Assembly (NCBI GenBank): GCA_016840595.1
Contig: JAEOSA010000003.1
Coordinates: 1-26,529 of the forward strand
Reading direction: 5' to 3'
From: Candidatus Hermodarchaeota archaeon
Lineage (GTDB): Archaea; Asgardarchaeota; Hermodarchaeia; Hermodarchaeales; Hermodarchaeaceae
Length of the DNA stretch: 26,529 nt
The notes under the pieces were generated by a model. That model was given only the letters and a program-made list of their open reading frames with translations, did no database searches and was not told the origin of the DNA. Within the stretch, counting starts at the first letter, position 1; each line of letters begins with the position of its first letter. A program made the translations under genes and the position numbers. Below are positions 7,217 to 14,392 of the stretch, one piece after another.

Positions 7217-8401
7217 TTGCGCAGGTTCAATAGAGCTCTGATTCTTGCGTTTGCCATTCTCGTAATGGCTAACCCAATAGCTGTAATGGCGGCACCCACA
7301 AAACGAGATGTCATCGTCGGGTTTTCAGTTACCTGTCTTGATGCTTCTGGAGGCGCCGTGTTACACCCAGGAGCAACCCTGCCAACGGTTTCAAACACTT
7401 TTTCCATTGCTAATGTGTTGAATACAACAGATGCTTGGATTGACGCTGATCTCCTCCTTCCATTTACAGTCCTTAAAGATAACATATCAGCCTGGGTACA
7501 AGACCTGCAAGTTACTGAGGTTTCCGATCCGGGTTATGGGGGATTTCTTGCAAAATCTCAAGCCGAGAACGCAACACTAACTGCAAGTGGTTATGCAGTT
7601 AGCACCCTCAACATGGTCAATGGGACAACGGAGATTAATAGCACGATTCTCGTCGACTTTATCATAAGTCTTCAGCGAACGAATGCCACCGAATACCCTG
7701 ATACGCTGGGTGGTTTTGCTGATACGATCAACAGTACGGCTACAGTGGCAGCAACCTTTCTTGCAATTCAAATTCTGGATATTTACGAAGAGCTAAGCCA
7801 AATTAACAGCTCTCTCGCAATCGCATGGTTGAATTCCAGCCAAATTCTAGACCCCCCATCTTCACCTAGCTACGGCGGTTTTACGAATGGTTGGAACAGT
7901 TCTACAGCGGATTTACAAACGACATTCATGGCACTCTGGAGCTTAGAAACTCTTGGCTCCCTCTCCATCATCGATCAGACAGCAGCGATTAATTATATTC
8001 TCCCCCATTATCGAGATGACATCAATTATCCTCAATATTACGGGGGATTTGGTTTAGCTCCCGATGACCCTGTCGCAACTCATTTGGCCACCTATTATTC
8101 CATAGCAGCTTTACAGATACTTGGCGCAGATGACCAATTATCAGCCGAGGACATTACGTCTTGGATTCTTAGCACACAAACTCTTGACGGAGGCTTCGCT
8201 GATTCTCCGCAGCAGACTGGATTTGCCCCTCAGACAAATTTCGCCGTTTCTTCGCTAGCGGCCCTCGATCAACTGGAAACATTACTTCTCCCATTCAGTG
8301 CAGATCTTTACGTTTTTCCATGGTGGATTGTGGGAATCGTAGTAATCGTCTTAATTATCGTCATCTTCGTGATTGCCGCTCGTCGATCGGATTGGTTTTA
8401 G
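7217..8401 (+). CDS. Secreted, membrane-anchored alpha/alpha-toroid protein with prenyltransferase-like repeats
   Basis: A surface protein of 394 residues. The N-terminus (RRFNRALILAFAILVMAN then an AxA-like site near VMAAP) is a signal peptide. Near the C-terminus WWIVGIVVIVLIIVIFVIAA is a membrane helix followed by a basic stop-transfer tail, so most of the protein faces outside. Between them at least five segments carry a GGF signature followed by a helix (YGGFLAKSQ, GGFADTINS, YGGFTNGWN, YGGFGLAPDD, GGFADSPQQ), spaced about 50-60 residues. This is the repeat of protein prenyltransferase beta subunits and terpene-cyclase-like toroids. Many N-x-S/T sites suggest glycosylation. It lacks an obvious zinc-binding triad or DxDD acid, so it is unlikely to be an active prenyltransferase or cyclase; binding or adhesion is more likely. 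Its function is unknown. Confidence 0.72.
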   Translation: MRRFNRALILAFAILVMANPIAVMAAPTKRDVIVGFSVTCLDASGGAVLHPGATLPTVSNTFSIANVLNTTDAWIDADLLLPFTVLKDNISAWVQDLQVTEVSDPGYGGFLAKSQAENATLTASGYAVSTLNMVNGTTEINSTILVDFIISLQRTNATEYPDTLGGFADTINSTATVAATFLAIQILDIYEELSQINSSLAIAWLNSSQILDPPSSPSYGGFTNGWNSSTADLQTTFMALWSLETLGSLSIIDQTAAINYILPHYRDDINYPQYYGGFGLAPDDPVATHLATYYSIAALQILGADDQLSAEDITSWILSTQTLDGGFADSPQQTGFAPQTNFAVSSLAALDQLETLLLPFSADLYVFPWWIVGIVVIVLIIVIFVIAARRSDWF

Positions 8402-8450
8402 AGCATTGGAAGAACGCCCACCTTTTGACCACCACAGAGTGGGAGGAAGG

Positions 8451-8488
8451 TTTATTAAATCGCCAATGGCTGAGTCCTTTTTGAGGTG
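8451..8488 (+). promoter_or_regulatory. TATA box and SD for seryl-tRNA synthetase gene
   Basis: tttattaaat (8451-8460) is one of the best TATA boxes in the window. It predicts a transcript start near 8481, directly before the SD gaggtg (8483-8488), which is 6 bp from GTG 8495. Confidence 0.55.
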
Positions 8489-8494
8489 TAGACT

Positions 8495-9874
8495 GTGAGC
8501 GCATGGACAATACTAACAGCTGTTCGCGAAGATCCTGAAGTTCTCCGTCGATCTCAACAACGTCGTGGTCTTGACTCAACTGTGGTTGATGAAGCCGTCC
8601 GACTAGATACGGAATGGAGAAAAACGCGTACAGAGTTGGCTGAATTTCAGCGTCAGCGAAACCAGATTGCGAAGCAGATTGGAAAGGAGAAGGGTAAAGA
8701 GAAGAAGGCAAAACTCATTCAGGAATCCAAGCGACTTTCTGAGAAGGTCTCTGCAGGAGAAACACGGCTCGCTGAGCTTGAAACGGCACGAATGGAAGCA
8801 TTACATAGTATTGCCAATATTGTTCATGACTCTGTCCCTGATGGGATGGATGAAACAGAAGCTCGTCCAGTAAAATACGTTGGGAAACCTCGCGTTTGGA
8901 AAGAACATGTTGACCAGTTCATTGAATCTGCACAAGGACTCAAAGTAGAATATGAGGTCGTAGAAAAACAGCCTGAAAGCCATTATGATATCTCTGAGCA
9001 CTCAGGAATGATTGATACTACTCGGGCAGCGAAGGTCGCTGGCTCTCGTTTTTACTACCTCATTGATGATATTGTCTGGCTGGACCTTGGATTAGCCTTG
9101 TACGCCTTAGATAACATCACACAACATGGCTTCACTCCAATAATACCACCGAACATGCTGAATCATGCCGCCTACAGCGGAGTCACAGATATCTCAGCCT
9201 TCGAAGACTCCCTATACAAACTTGAAAATCAAGATCTCTATCTTATTGCCACTTCAGAACATCCTATAGCCGCTCAATTCATGAACGAGGTTTTAGAGAT
9301 TAATGAACTCCCTCTCTACCTTGCTGGTTACAGCCCCTGTTACCGTAAGGAAGCCGGAGCCCATGGAAAAGACACAAAGGGCATCTTTCGAGTTCACCAA
9401 TTCTCCAAGGTTGAAATGTTCATGTTTTGTCTGCCCGAAGAATCATGGAATCAACATGAAAAGATGATATCCATCGTAGAAGAAATTTGGAAACCCCTAG
9501 GCATTCCATTCCGAATAGTAATTCTGCCTAGCGGAGATTTCAGCCGTGTAGCCGCAAAAACCTATGATCTTGAACTGTGGATGCCATCTCAAGGTAGATA
9601 CCGCGAATTCGTTTCCGCAAGTAATTGTACAGACTACCAATCCGTCCGATTGAATTCCCGATATGCAGAAAAACGAGGGCACCCAACCAAAGGGTTTGTT
9701 CACACATTGAACTCCACTGTGATTGCTACCACGCGAACTATGACCGCGGTTCTTGAAAATAACATACAAGAAGACGGGCGTATCCTGATTCCCAAACCGC
9801 TTCTACCCTATTTGAAACCCATCGAAGCAGCCCCTGATAAATACCTCATTCCAGTTCACATGAAAAAGAAGTAG
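8495..9874 (+). CDS. serS: Seryl-tRNA synthetase
   Basis: A class II aminoacyl-tRNA synthetase that charges tRNASer (and tRNASec where present) with serine. Residues ~25-105 form the antiparallel coiled-coil arm that grips the long variable arm of tRNASer (EFQRQRNQIAKQIGKEKGKE and following). The catalytic domain has the TSEHPIAAQF segment, motif 2 (SPCYRKEAGAHGKDTKGIFR, VHQFSKVEMF) and motif 3 (TRTMTAVLENNI). This is the common bacterial/eukaryotic-type SerRS, not the rare methanogen type. At 459 residues it is somewhat longer than usual. GTG 8495 is set by the SD gaggtg. It stands alone under its own promoter, with no tRNA gene beside it. Confidence 0.95.
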   Translation: MSAWTILTAVREDPEVLRRSQQRRGLDSTVVDEAVRLDTEWRKTRTELAEFQRQRNQIAKQIGKEKGKEKKAKLIQESKRLSEKVSAGETRLAELETARMEALHSIANIVHDSVPDGMDETEARPVKYVGKPRVWKEHVDQFIESAQGLKVEYEVVEKQPESHYDISEHSGMIDTTRAAKVAGSRFYYLIDDIVWLDLGLALYALDNITQHGFTPIIPPNMLNHAAYSGVTDISAFEDSLYKLENQDLYLIATSEHPIAAQFMNEVLEINELPLYLAGYSPCYRKEAGAHGKDTKGIFRVHQFSKVEMFMFCLPEESWNQHEKMISIVEEIWKPLGIPFRIVILPSGDFSRVAAKTYDLELWMPSQGRYREFVSASNCTDYQSVRLNSRYAEKRGHPTKGFVHTLNSTVIATTRTMTAVLENNIQEDGRILIPKPLLPYLKPIEAAPDKYLIPVHMKKK

Positions 9875-9970
9875 CAGGTCTTTGGTGCATGTAGTTTACC
9901 TTATATCTGCACATCCAACATCATTAACGACCGCTAAAATTATTAGACATCTCTTCCCATTGCCTGAAAA

Positions 9971-10019
9971 CAATTATTAACACTTAGAAGTAAGTTACCC
10001 TGTCCGTTGGGGTTGGTGA
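9971..10019 (+). promoter_or_regulatory. TATA box and SD for the gelsolin-like/roadblock operon
   Basis: caattattaac (9971-9981) is TATA-like and predicts a transcript start near 10001. ggtga (10015-10019) complements the 3' end of archaeal 16S rRNA and is 5 bp before GTG 10025, so the in-frame TTG 10007 and GTG 10016 are less likely starts. Confidence 0.45.
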
Positions 10020-10024
10020 CCTGC

Positions 10025-10873
10025 GTGCCAAAAGTCTTAGTAATGCTCCGCGTTGTTGACACTGGCGAAATTGTACAGATTACTGATGGTGCGCCAGCAA
10101 AAACCCACATGAAAGCTGACGAGGTTCTCATTATCATTGATGACGATTCACGTCTCATCTGGATTTGGAAAGGGGCAGAAGCTCCTGTTCGGAGAAAATT
10201 TATTGCAGCTCGACGCGCCTCGGGCATCCGAGACCAGCGAGGGCTAGTATACAAAATAATTTCAGAGGATGAAGGGCAAGAAGACTCCACCTTTATGGAG
10301 GCTATGGGCCAACCACTCTCAACCAAACCTGATGAAGCGATAACTGCAGCACCTTCCGCACCACCACAAATGCCACGAGAACCAACACGACCTGTTTATG
10401 AAACACCACCACCTTCCCCAGTTCAGGAGGTATCCCCAACCGAGTATAAGGAAGCCGTGGTTTCAGCCACTAGGAGACCAGTGCGACAACATGTTCAAGT
10501 GCCCCGTCCTCCTTCGGATATCATTGAACAGGTTGAACAACTTGAACCGGTTCCGGGCTTCCGACGAGAATTCGTCCTAATTGGATTTGATGCCTTCGGG
10601 ATTACTGAAGAAACCACCAGTGTTTTAGGAAAGAAAACTGTCAGACATAGGCTCCAGCGGATTGATACCTTGCCTGAAGGCACGGTCTTTGCTCAGGGCT
10701 ATACACCACGGGTGGTAATTAAGGATGGGCAAGTGTTAGCGATTGAATTCCTCAAGCACCTGGAAGAAGAGGAATATCTTCATGAGAAGCCTTCAGTGAA
10801 GGAAGAAATGGCGCGGCAAATTACCGAACTAATTGATGCGTCGAAAAAAGAAAAAACCGGTCAGAAATCTTGA
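10025..10873 (+). CDS. Gelsolin-like domain protein with proline-rich linker and unknown C-terminal domain
   Basis: A three-part protein of 282 residues. Residues ~5-95 look like a single gelsolin/villin-type domain: a beta strand ADEVLIIIDDDSRLIWIWKG with the W-x-G turn, a long basic helix (RRKFIAARRASGIRDQRG), then the strand VYKIISEDEGQE and an F..A.G end, the order seen in actin-severing domains. Residues ~98-175 are proline-rich, including PSAPPQMPREPTRP and TPPPSP, and are probably disordered. Residues ~179-255 form an unrecognised beta-rich domain starting FRREFVLIGFDAFGI. A basic helical tail ends it. Gelsolin-type proteins that act on actin filaments are known in Asgard archaea, but this call comes from pattern reading alone. 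The adjacent roadblock gene follows by 22 bp. Confidence 0.65.
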   Translation: MPKVLVMLRVVDTGEIVQITDGAPAKTHMKADEVLIIIDDDSRLIWIWKGAEAPVRRKFIAARRASGIRDQRGLVYKIISEDEGQEDSTFMEAMGQPLSTKPDEAITAAPSAPPQMPREPTRPVYETPPPSPVQEVSPTEYKEAVVSATRRPVRQHVQVPRPPSDIIEQVEQLEPVPGFRREFVLIGFDAFGITEETTSVLGKKTVRHRLQRIDTLPEGTVFAQGYTPRVVIKDGQVLAIEFLKHLEEEEYLHEKPSVKEEMARQITELIDASKKEKTGQKS

Positions 10874-10895
10874 GAGAAAAATGTGAGGGGACACA

Positions 10896-11291
10896 ATGCA
10901 GCAATTTGCGATGAGCGAAGAGGAAGCCAAGCAATTGGCGATGTATCTGCGTGAGATTACGCTGTACACCGAACTGGAAACCCTAGCAGTGGTTACCAAA
11001 GCAGGACGAAGAGTAGCGTTTAGCTCAACCAAGGGTGTGGATATTGATCCAGATTTACTCTCTGCTATTTCCGCTGTTCTGTTACAAACCGGAATTGAAG
11101 CAGTTTCCAAGCTTGAATTCGAACCACTGTTTGAACTAATCGTCCGCGGTGAAAAAGGCATTATCGTTGTAACGGATGCAGGACCTTTAGTGTTGATTGG
11201 GGCTGGTGTGAAAATTGAATCCCTCGGTCACGTCGTATCTGTATTTCGACACTTTGGTCGGGAAATTGCCGGTTTATTTGCTAAAAAGTGA
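10896..11291 (+). CDS. Roadblock/LC7 domain protein
   Basis: A 131-residue single-domain protein of the roadblock/LC7 fold, related to dynein light chains and to scaffolds and GTPase-activating partners of small GTPases such as MglB and Ragulator subunits. The pattern is visible as an N-terminal helix, LETLAVVTKAGRRVAFSS, an amphipathic central helix (LLSAISAVLLQTGIEAVSKL), LFELIVRGEKGIIVVTDAG, then LVLIGAGVKIESLGHVVSVF. It starts at ATG 10896 after a strong SD (gagggg, 10885-10890) and lies 22 bp behind the gelsolin-like gene, so the two are almost certainly one operon. Asgard genomes have many such proteins with many small GTPases, but no GTPase lies in this window. A T-run at 11295-11300 right after the stop may end the transcript. 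Confidence 0.82.
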   Translation: MQQFAMSEEEAKQLAMYLREITLYTELETLAVVTKAGRRVAFSSTKGVDIDPDLLSAISAVLLQTGIEAVSKLEFEPLFELIVRGEKGIIVVTDAGPLVLIGAGVKIESLGHVVSVFRHFGREIAGLFAKK

Positions 11292-11325
11292 GCATTTTTT
11301 CGAAGACAATCCCTATTGCTGAGGG

Positions 11326-11922
11326 ATGACCGTATATCAATTTCTCACCATTTGTGATAATCTTAAACGTGTCCCTCGCACTGGATGGCTCCTTCGTGGC
11401 GTCCCTCCCTCAGCAGCAGAAAATGTGGCTGCACACTCTCATACCATGACAATTCTTTCATACTTACTAGCCCAACAAACCCGCGACGAAGTCGATTTGA
11501 CACGGTTGCTTCTCATGGCACTCATTCATGATTTGCCCGAAGCGGTAATTGGTGACATTCCAATCAGTGCTCAACGAGCCGATCCCGCTCTTCGTGAGTC
11601 GAAGGAGAAAGCAGAAAACGCAGCCATGGAAACGATTCTAAGTTCTCTCCCAGAAAAAATTCGTCTTCAGCTACAGAATATCTGGAAAGAGTATCTTCGC
11701 GGTGAGACACTAGAAGCGCGTCTAGTGGAGGGAGCAGATCGACTTGCTACAGCCGTTCACGCTGTGGAATTAATTAAAACCGGATATCCTTCGAAACGAT
11801 TCATTCCTTTTATCGACCACGCTGAAGCGACTTTGACAAAGCTCCAAATTATTGATGTTGCGGATTTGATTGGCAATCTCCGCCAAGAATTGACAAGTAC
11901 ATCAAAATCATCGAAGCCATAA
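11326..11922 (+). CDS. HD-domain 5'-deoxynucleotidase (YfbR/HDDC2-like)
   Basis: A cytosolic HD-superfamily phosphohydrolase of 198 residues that probably removes phosphate from deoxynucleoside 5'-monophosphates. The catalytic set of the YfbR family can be matched in place: R18 with W21, H37 in ENVAAHSHTM, H68-D69 with E72 and D77 in ALIHDLPEAVIGDIP, and D138 in VEGADRL. The ATG at 11326 directly abuts a gaggg, an SD too close for normal use, but an in-frame TGA at 11320 excludes an upstream start, so it may be read as a leaderless or re-initiated gene. It lies 34 bp after the roadblock gene. A role in nucleotide pool control is inferred from the family. Confidence 0.82.
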   Translation: MTVYQFLTICDNLKRVPRTGWLLRGVPPSAAENVAAHSHTMTILSYLLAQQTRDEVDLTRLLLMALIHDLPEAVIGDIPISAQRADPALRESKEKAENAAMETILSSLPEKIRLQLQNIWKEYLRGETLEARLVEGADRLATAVHAVELIKTGYPSKRFIPFIDHAEATLTKLQIIDVADLIGNLRQELTSTSKSSKP

Positions 11923-11951
11923 GCCTGAAAAGACTTACAGGGAGAAGAAAC

Positions 11952-11992
11952 GTTTAAGATACGCAGCTGCTGAGAAACCGAAGAAGGTTAGG
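11952..11992 (+). promoter_or_regulatory. TATA box and SD for aspartyl-tRNA synthetase gene
   Basis: gtttaagata (11952-11961) is TATA-like, and aaggttagg (11984-11992) is the SD before ATG 11996. Spacing fits a leader of about 15 nt. Confidence 0.4.
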
Positions 11993-11995
11993 AAA

Positions 11996-13357
11996 ATGGC
12001 ACCAAATACAAAAGCCCCTGCTGAAAACCCGGAAAAGATTCTAAGACGAACTCATTACTCAAATGAGTTATCGCCTGAAATGGAAGGACAACAAGTAGTC
12101 ATTCTTGGATGGGTGCAACGGATTCGGAAATTAAGTAAAATCAGCTTTCTCATCGTTCGTGACCGAGAAGGACTAACCCAATGTACGCTTCCACATGCAA
12201 AAACTGCGTCAGAACTCCTTGCAATTCTTGATAGTTTAGACAACGAGTATGCAATTGCCGTGCAAGGACAAGTAAAACAAGAAAAACAAGCCCGTCGGGG
12301 CGTTGAACTCATCCCGGACAAAATCGTGGTAGTTAATACAGCTCCAGCAACTCTCCCATTGGACACGTCCGGAAAAGTGGAGGCTGATATCGCAACCCGG
12401 TTTGATAATCGGGTTATCGATCTTCGACGCCTCGAAGCTCAACTCACGTTTAAGATTCAACATTTCACAATAGCTCAAATGCGGCAGTATCTCGAAGCTG
12501 CTGGTTTTCGTGAAATTCATACGCCTAAAATCGTAGCAACCGCGACAGAGGGAGGCGCGGATCTGTTCAGGGTACAATATTTTGAGAAAAAAGCCTTCTT
12601 GGCTCAAAGTCCACAATTCTATAAGCAGCTATGTCTGGTGGGTGGATTTGATCGGGTGTATGAAGTCGCCCCAGTCTATCGTGCTGAGAAACACAATACC
12701 CCACGCCATTTGAATGAATACACAAGCTTCGACTACGAAATGGCTTGGATTCAAGATGAAGAAGATGTAATGCAATTGGAAGAGCAAATGCTTCAAGAGG
12801 TTTTCACTGCTGTAAAACAGGAATTTACCGAAGAATTAGAGCAGCTAAAAGCTGAGATTCATGTGCCCAAGTTACCGATTCGTCGCATTGAAGTGCGAGA
12901 AGCCATTGAATTACTAAAAGCAGAAGGATTGGAACTTCCCCCCGATTCAGATATTCCGAGCGAGGGAGAAGAACTCCTTTCTCAACTCGTTAAGAAAGAG
13001 ACAGGTGAAGAATTTTTCTTCCTCACTCGATATCCCACGATAATTCGACCCTTTTACACAATGCCATTAGAAACTGATTCAACACTAACAAGAGGGTTTG
13101 ATTTAGTTTACCGGGGAATGGAAGTAACAACAGGAAGCCAACGAATCCACCAATATGAGTTGTTGGTCGAAAAACTCAAGGAAGCTGGTTTGAAACCAAA
13201 GACCTTTGCATTTTATGTGGAGCCTTTCAAATATGGGGCGCCACCCCATGGAGGATTAGCCATCGGCATGGAACGGTTGACGATGCAAATGCTCGGGTAT
13301 GCCAATATCCGTGAAGCAGTTCTATTTCCTCGCGATCGAACGCGATTAGTCCCCTAG
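11996..13357 (+). CDS. aspS: Aspartyl-tRNA synthetase, archaeal type
   Basis: A class II synthetase of 453 residues that charges tRNAAsp, and in some archaea also tRNAAsn. The N-terminal OB-fold (residues ~30-125) binds the anticodon. The catalytic domain shows ATATEGGADLF, the AQSPQFYKQL segment, motif 2 (YRAEKHNTPRHLNEYTSFDY) and motif 3 (GGLAIGMERLTMQML) with the terminal LFPRDRTRLVP. It lacks the ~100-residue insertion of bacterial AspRS, so it is the archaeal/eukaryotic form. An N-terminal extension of ~15 residues precedes the usual RRTHYSNEL start. At the two positions linked to tRNAAsn discrimination it has Q41 and R100 (see findings). It has its own promoter and is followed by an HD protein 42 bp downstream. 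Confidence 0.94.
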   Translation: MAPNTKAPAENPEKILRRTHYSNELSPEMEGQQVVILGWVQRIRKLSKISFLIVRDREGLTQCTLPHAKTASELLAILDSLDNEYAIAVQGQVKQEKQARRGVELIPDKIVVVNTAPATLPLDTSGKVEADIATRFDNRVIDLRRLEAQLTFKIQHFTIAQMRQYLEAAGFREIHTPKIVATATEGGADLFRVQYFEKKAFLAQSPQFYKQLCLVGGFDRVYEVAPVYRAEKHNTPRHLNEYTSFDYEMAWIQDEEDVMQLEEQMLQEVFTAVKQEFTEELEQLKAEIHVPKLPIRRIEVREAIELLKAEGLELPPDSDIPSEGEELLSQLVKKETGEEFFFLTRYPTIIRPFYTMPLETDSTLTRGFDLVYRGMEVTTGSQRIHQYELLVEKLKEAGLKPKTFAFYVEPFKYGAPPHGGLAIGMERLTMQMLGYANIREAVLFPRDRTRLVP

Positions 13358-13399
13358 AAGTGATTTTTCCATCTTTTCCTTAACACTATTTAGTATCAA

Positions 13400-14101
13400 A
13401 TGGCAAAGCGAATACGTAAGAGGAGTTGGTTTCGTATGAAGCCCGGTCTTGAGGAAAAGATGCGAGAACTTGTTATGGGCGAGAGTGCTTCTGCAGCACT
13501 TGAGGAATGGTCACAATATCTAAGTGGTTTAGAAGAAGTCCCTTACAACTATCGTGGGGATCATGTTGCTGAGGCTGTTGATGTTGCCAAACAATTAGCA
13601 CAGGAGACTTCTGCCGACCTAGATATTGTAGTGATAGCAACTTGGCTTCATGATTGCGCGAACCCTAACACTGCCGATACTCCCCTCCCGACAGGCATAA
13701 CCCATTGTGAGGCATGTGCTAGCAAAGCGCGTGAATTTCTAGTAAGTGAGGGGATTGACGCACCTGCAGTTAAGCGTGTGTGTGACGCAATACGAAAACA
13801 TGGAGGATACACACTTGAAAATCCGCTTGAATCCCTTGAAGCTCAAATAGTGTGGGAGGCAGATAAGCTCACAAAAGTGGGTCTTACATCAGTTATTCGC
13901 CATATCATAAATGGAGTCAGATACGAGCCAAACCCCAGCATGAAAGGGATTCTTCAGAGAGTTCAAAAAGTGATGCCATTAATGCGAGAGATTGCTGCTA
14001 GCATGATGACAGAACCAGGTAAACGTATGGCAACAAAGCGGCTTAGAAATAGTGAAGATTTCATAAACAGACCTGAAAAGGAATTATACTTCTTGGAGTA
14101 A
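13400..14101 (+). CDS. HD-domain phosphohydrolase
   Basis: A soluble HD-superfamily protein of up to 233 residues. The metal-binding residues can be placed as H55 (in YRGDHVAEAV), H84-D85 (TWLHDCAN), H134 (IRKHGGYT) and D155-K156 (WEADKLTKVG), the usual H...HD...H...D order, so it is likely an active metal-dependent phosphohydrolase. The substrate is unknown; this subfamily is often annotated only as a predicted metal-dependent HD hydrolase. Two starts compete: ATG 13400 without an SD, and ATG 13436 with AGGAG (13421-13425) 10 bp upstream, so residues 1-12 (a very basic stretch) may not be translated. It follows the AspRS gene; with the YfbR-like gene, two unrelated HD enzymes flank AspRS. 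Confidence 0.82.
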   Translation: MAKRIRKRSWFRMKPGLEEKMRELVMGESASAALEEWSQYLSGLEEVPYNYRGDHVAEAVDVAKQLAQETSADLDIVVIATWLHDCANPNTADTPLPTGITHCEACASKAREFLVSEGIDAPAVKRVCDAIRKHGGYTLENPLESLEAQIVWEADKLTKVGLTSVIRHIINGVRYEPNPSMKGILQRVQKVMPLMREIAASMMTEPGKRMATKRLRNSEDFINRPEKELYFLE

Positions 14102-14165
14102 CAAATCGATTTTATTCAGGTAAGTTCAAGAGGATAATCACATATTGATTAGATAGGTGAGAATA

Positions 14166-14366
14166 TTGTCGAAACCAAGCGATCAACTCACTGCATATAT
14201 GCAAAAGAAGGGAGAGAACCTAGAAGAGCTAGCTGACCATCACGCGGCGATTGGTGAAGTTAGTGAGGCAAAAGAACTCTATGCTCAGGCACGGGCGATG
14301 TATGAAAGAATTGAAAATCAGGAACTCGTATCTCGAATTGATGAGAAGGCGAAGAAACTGAAATAA
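14166..14366 (+). CDS. Small TPR-like helical protein
   Basis: A 66-residue protein with one recognisable tetratricopeptide-type helical hairpin: the helix LADHHAAIGEVSEAKELYAQ, followed by ARAMYERIENQELVSRI, with the small and aromatic residues of the motif. A single TPR cannot form a stable superhelix, so it may act as an oligomer or cap another protein. The SD aggtga (14155-14160) overlaps the GTG at 14157, so TTG 14166, 5 bp after it, is preferred. It lies 64 bp after the HD gene. Its 3' end points at the convergent HerA-like gene 26 bp away. The small size makes function uncertain, but the codon pattern and clean SD support a real gene. Confidence 0.6.
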   Translation: MSKPSDQLTAYMQKKGENLEELADHHAAIGEVSEAKELYAQARAMYERIENQELVSRIDEKAKKLK

Positions 14367-14392
14367 GTGCTTTCTCGAGCTTGTGAACCCTG

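Noticed and set aside
8415..8443. CCCAC/GTGGG hairpin after the toroid gene as a terminator
   Set aside because: Only 5 bp of stem with a 17-nt loop and no T-run follows.
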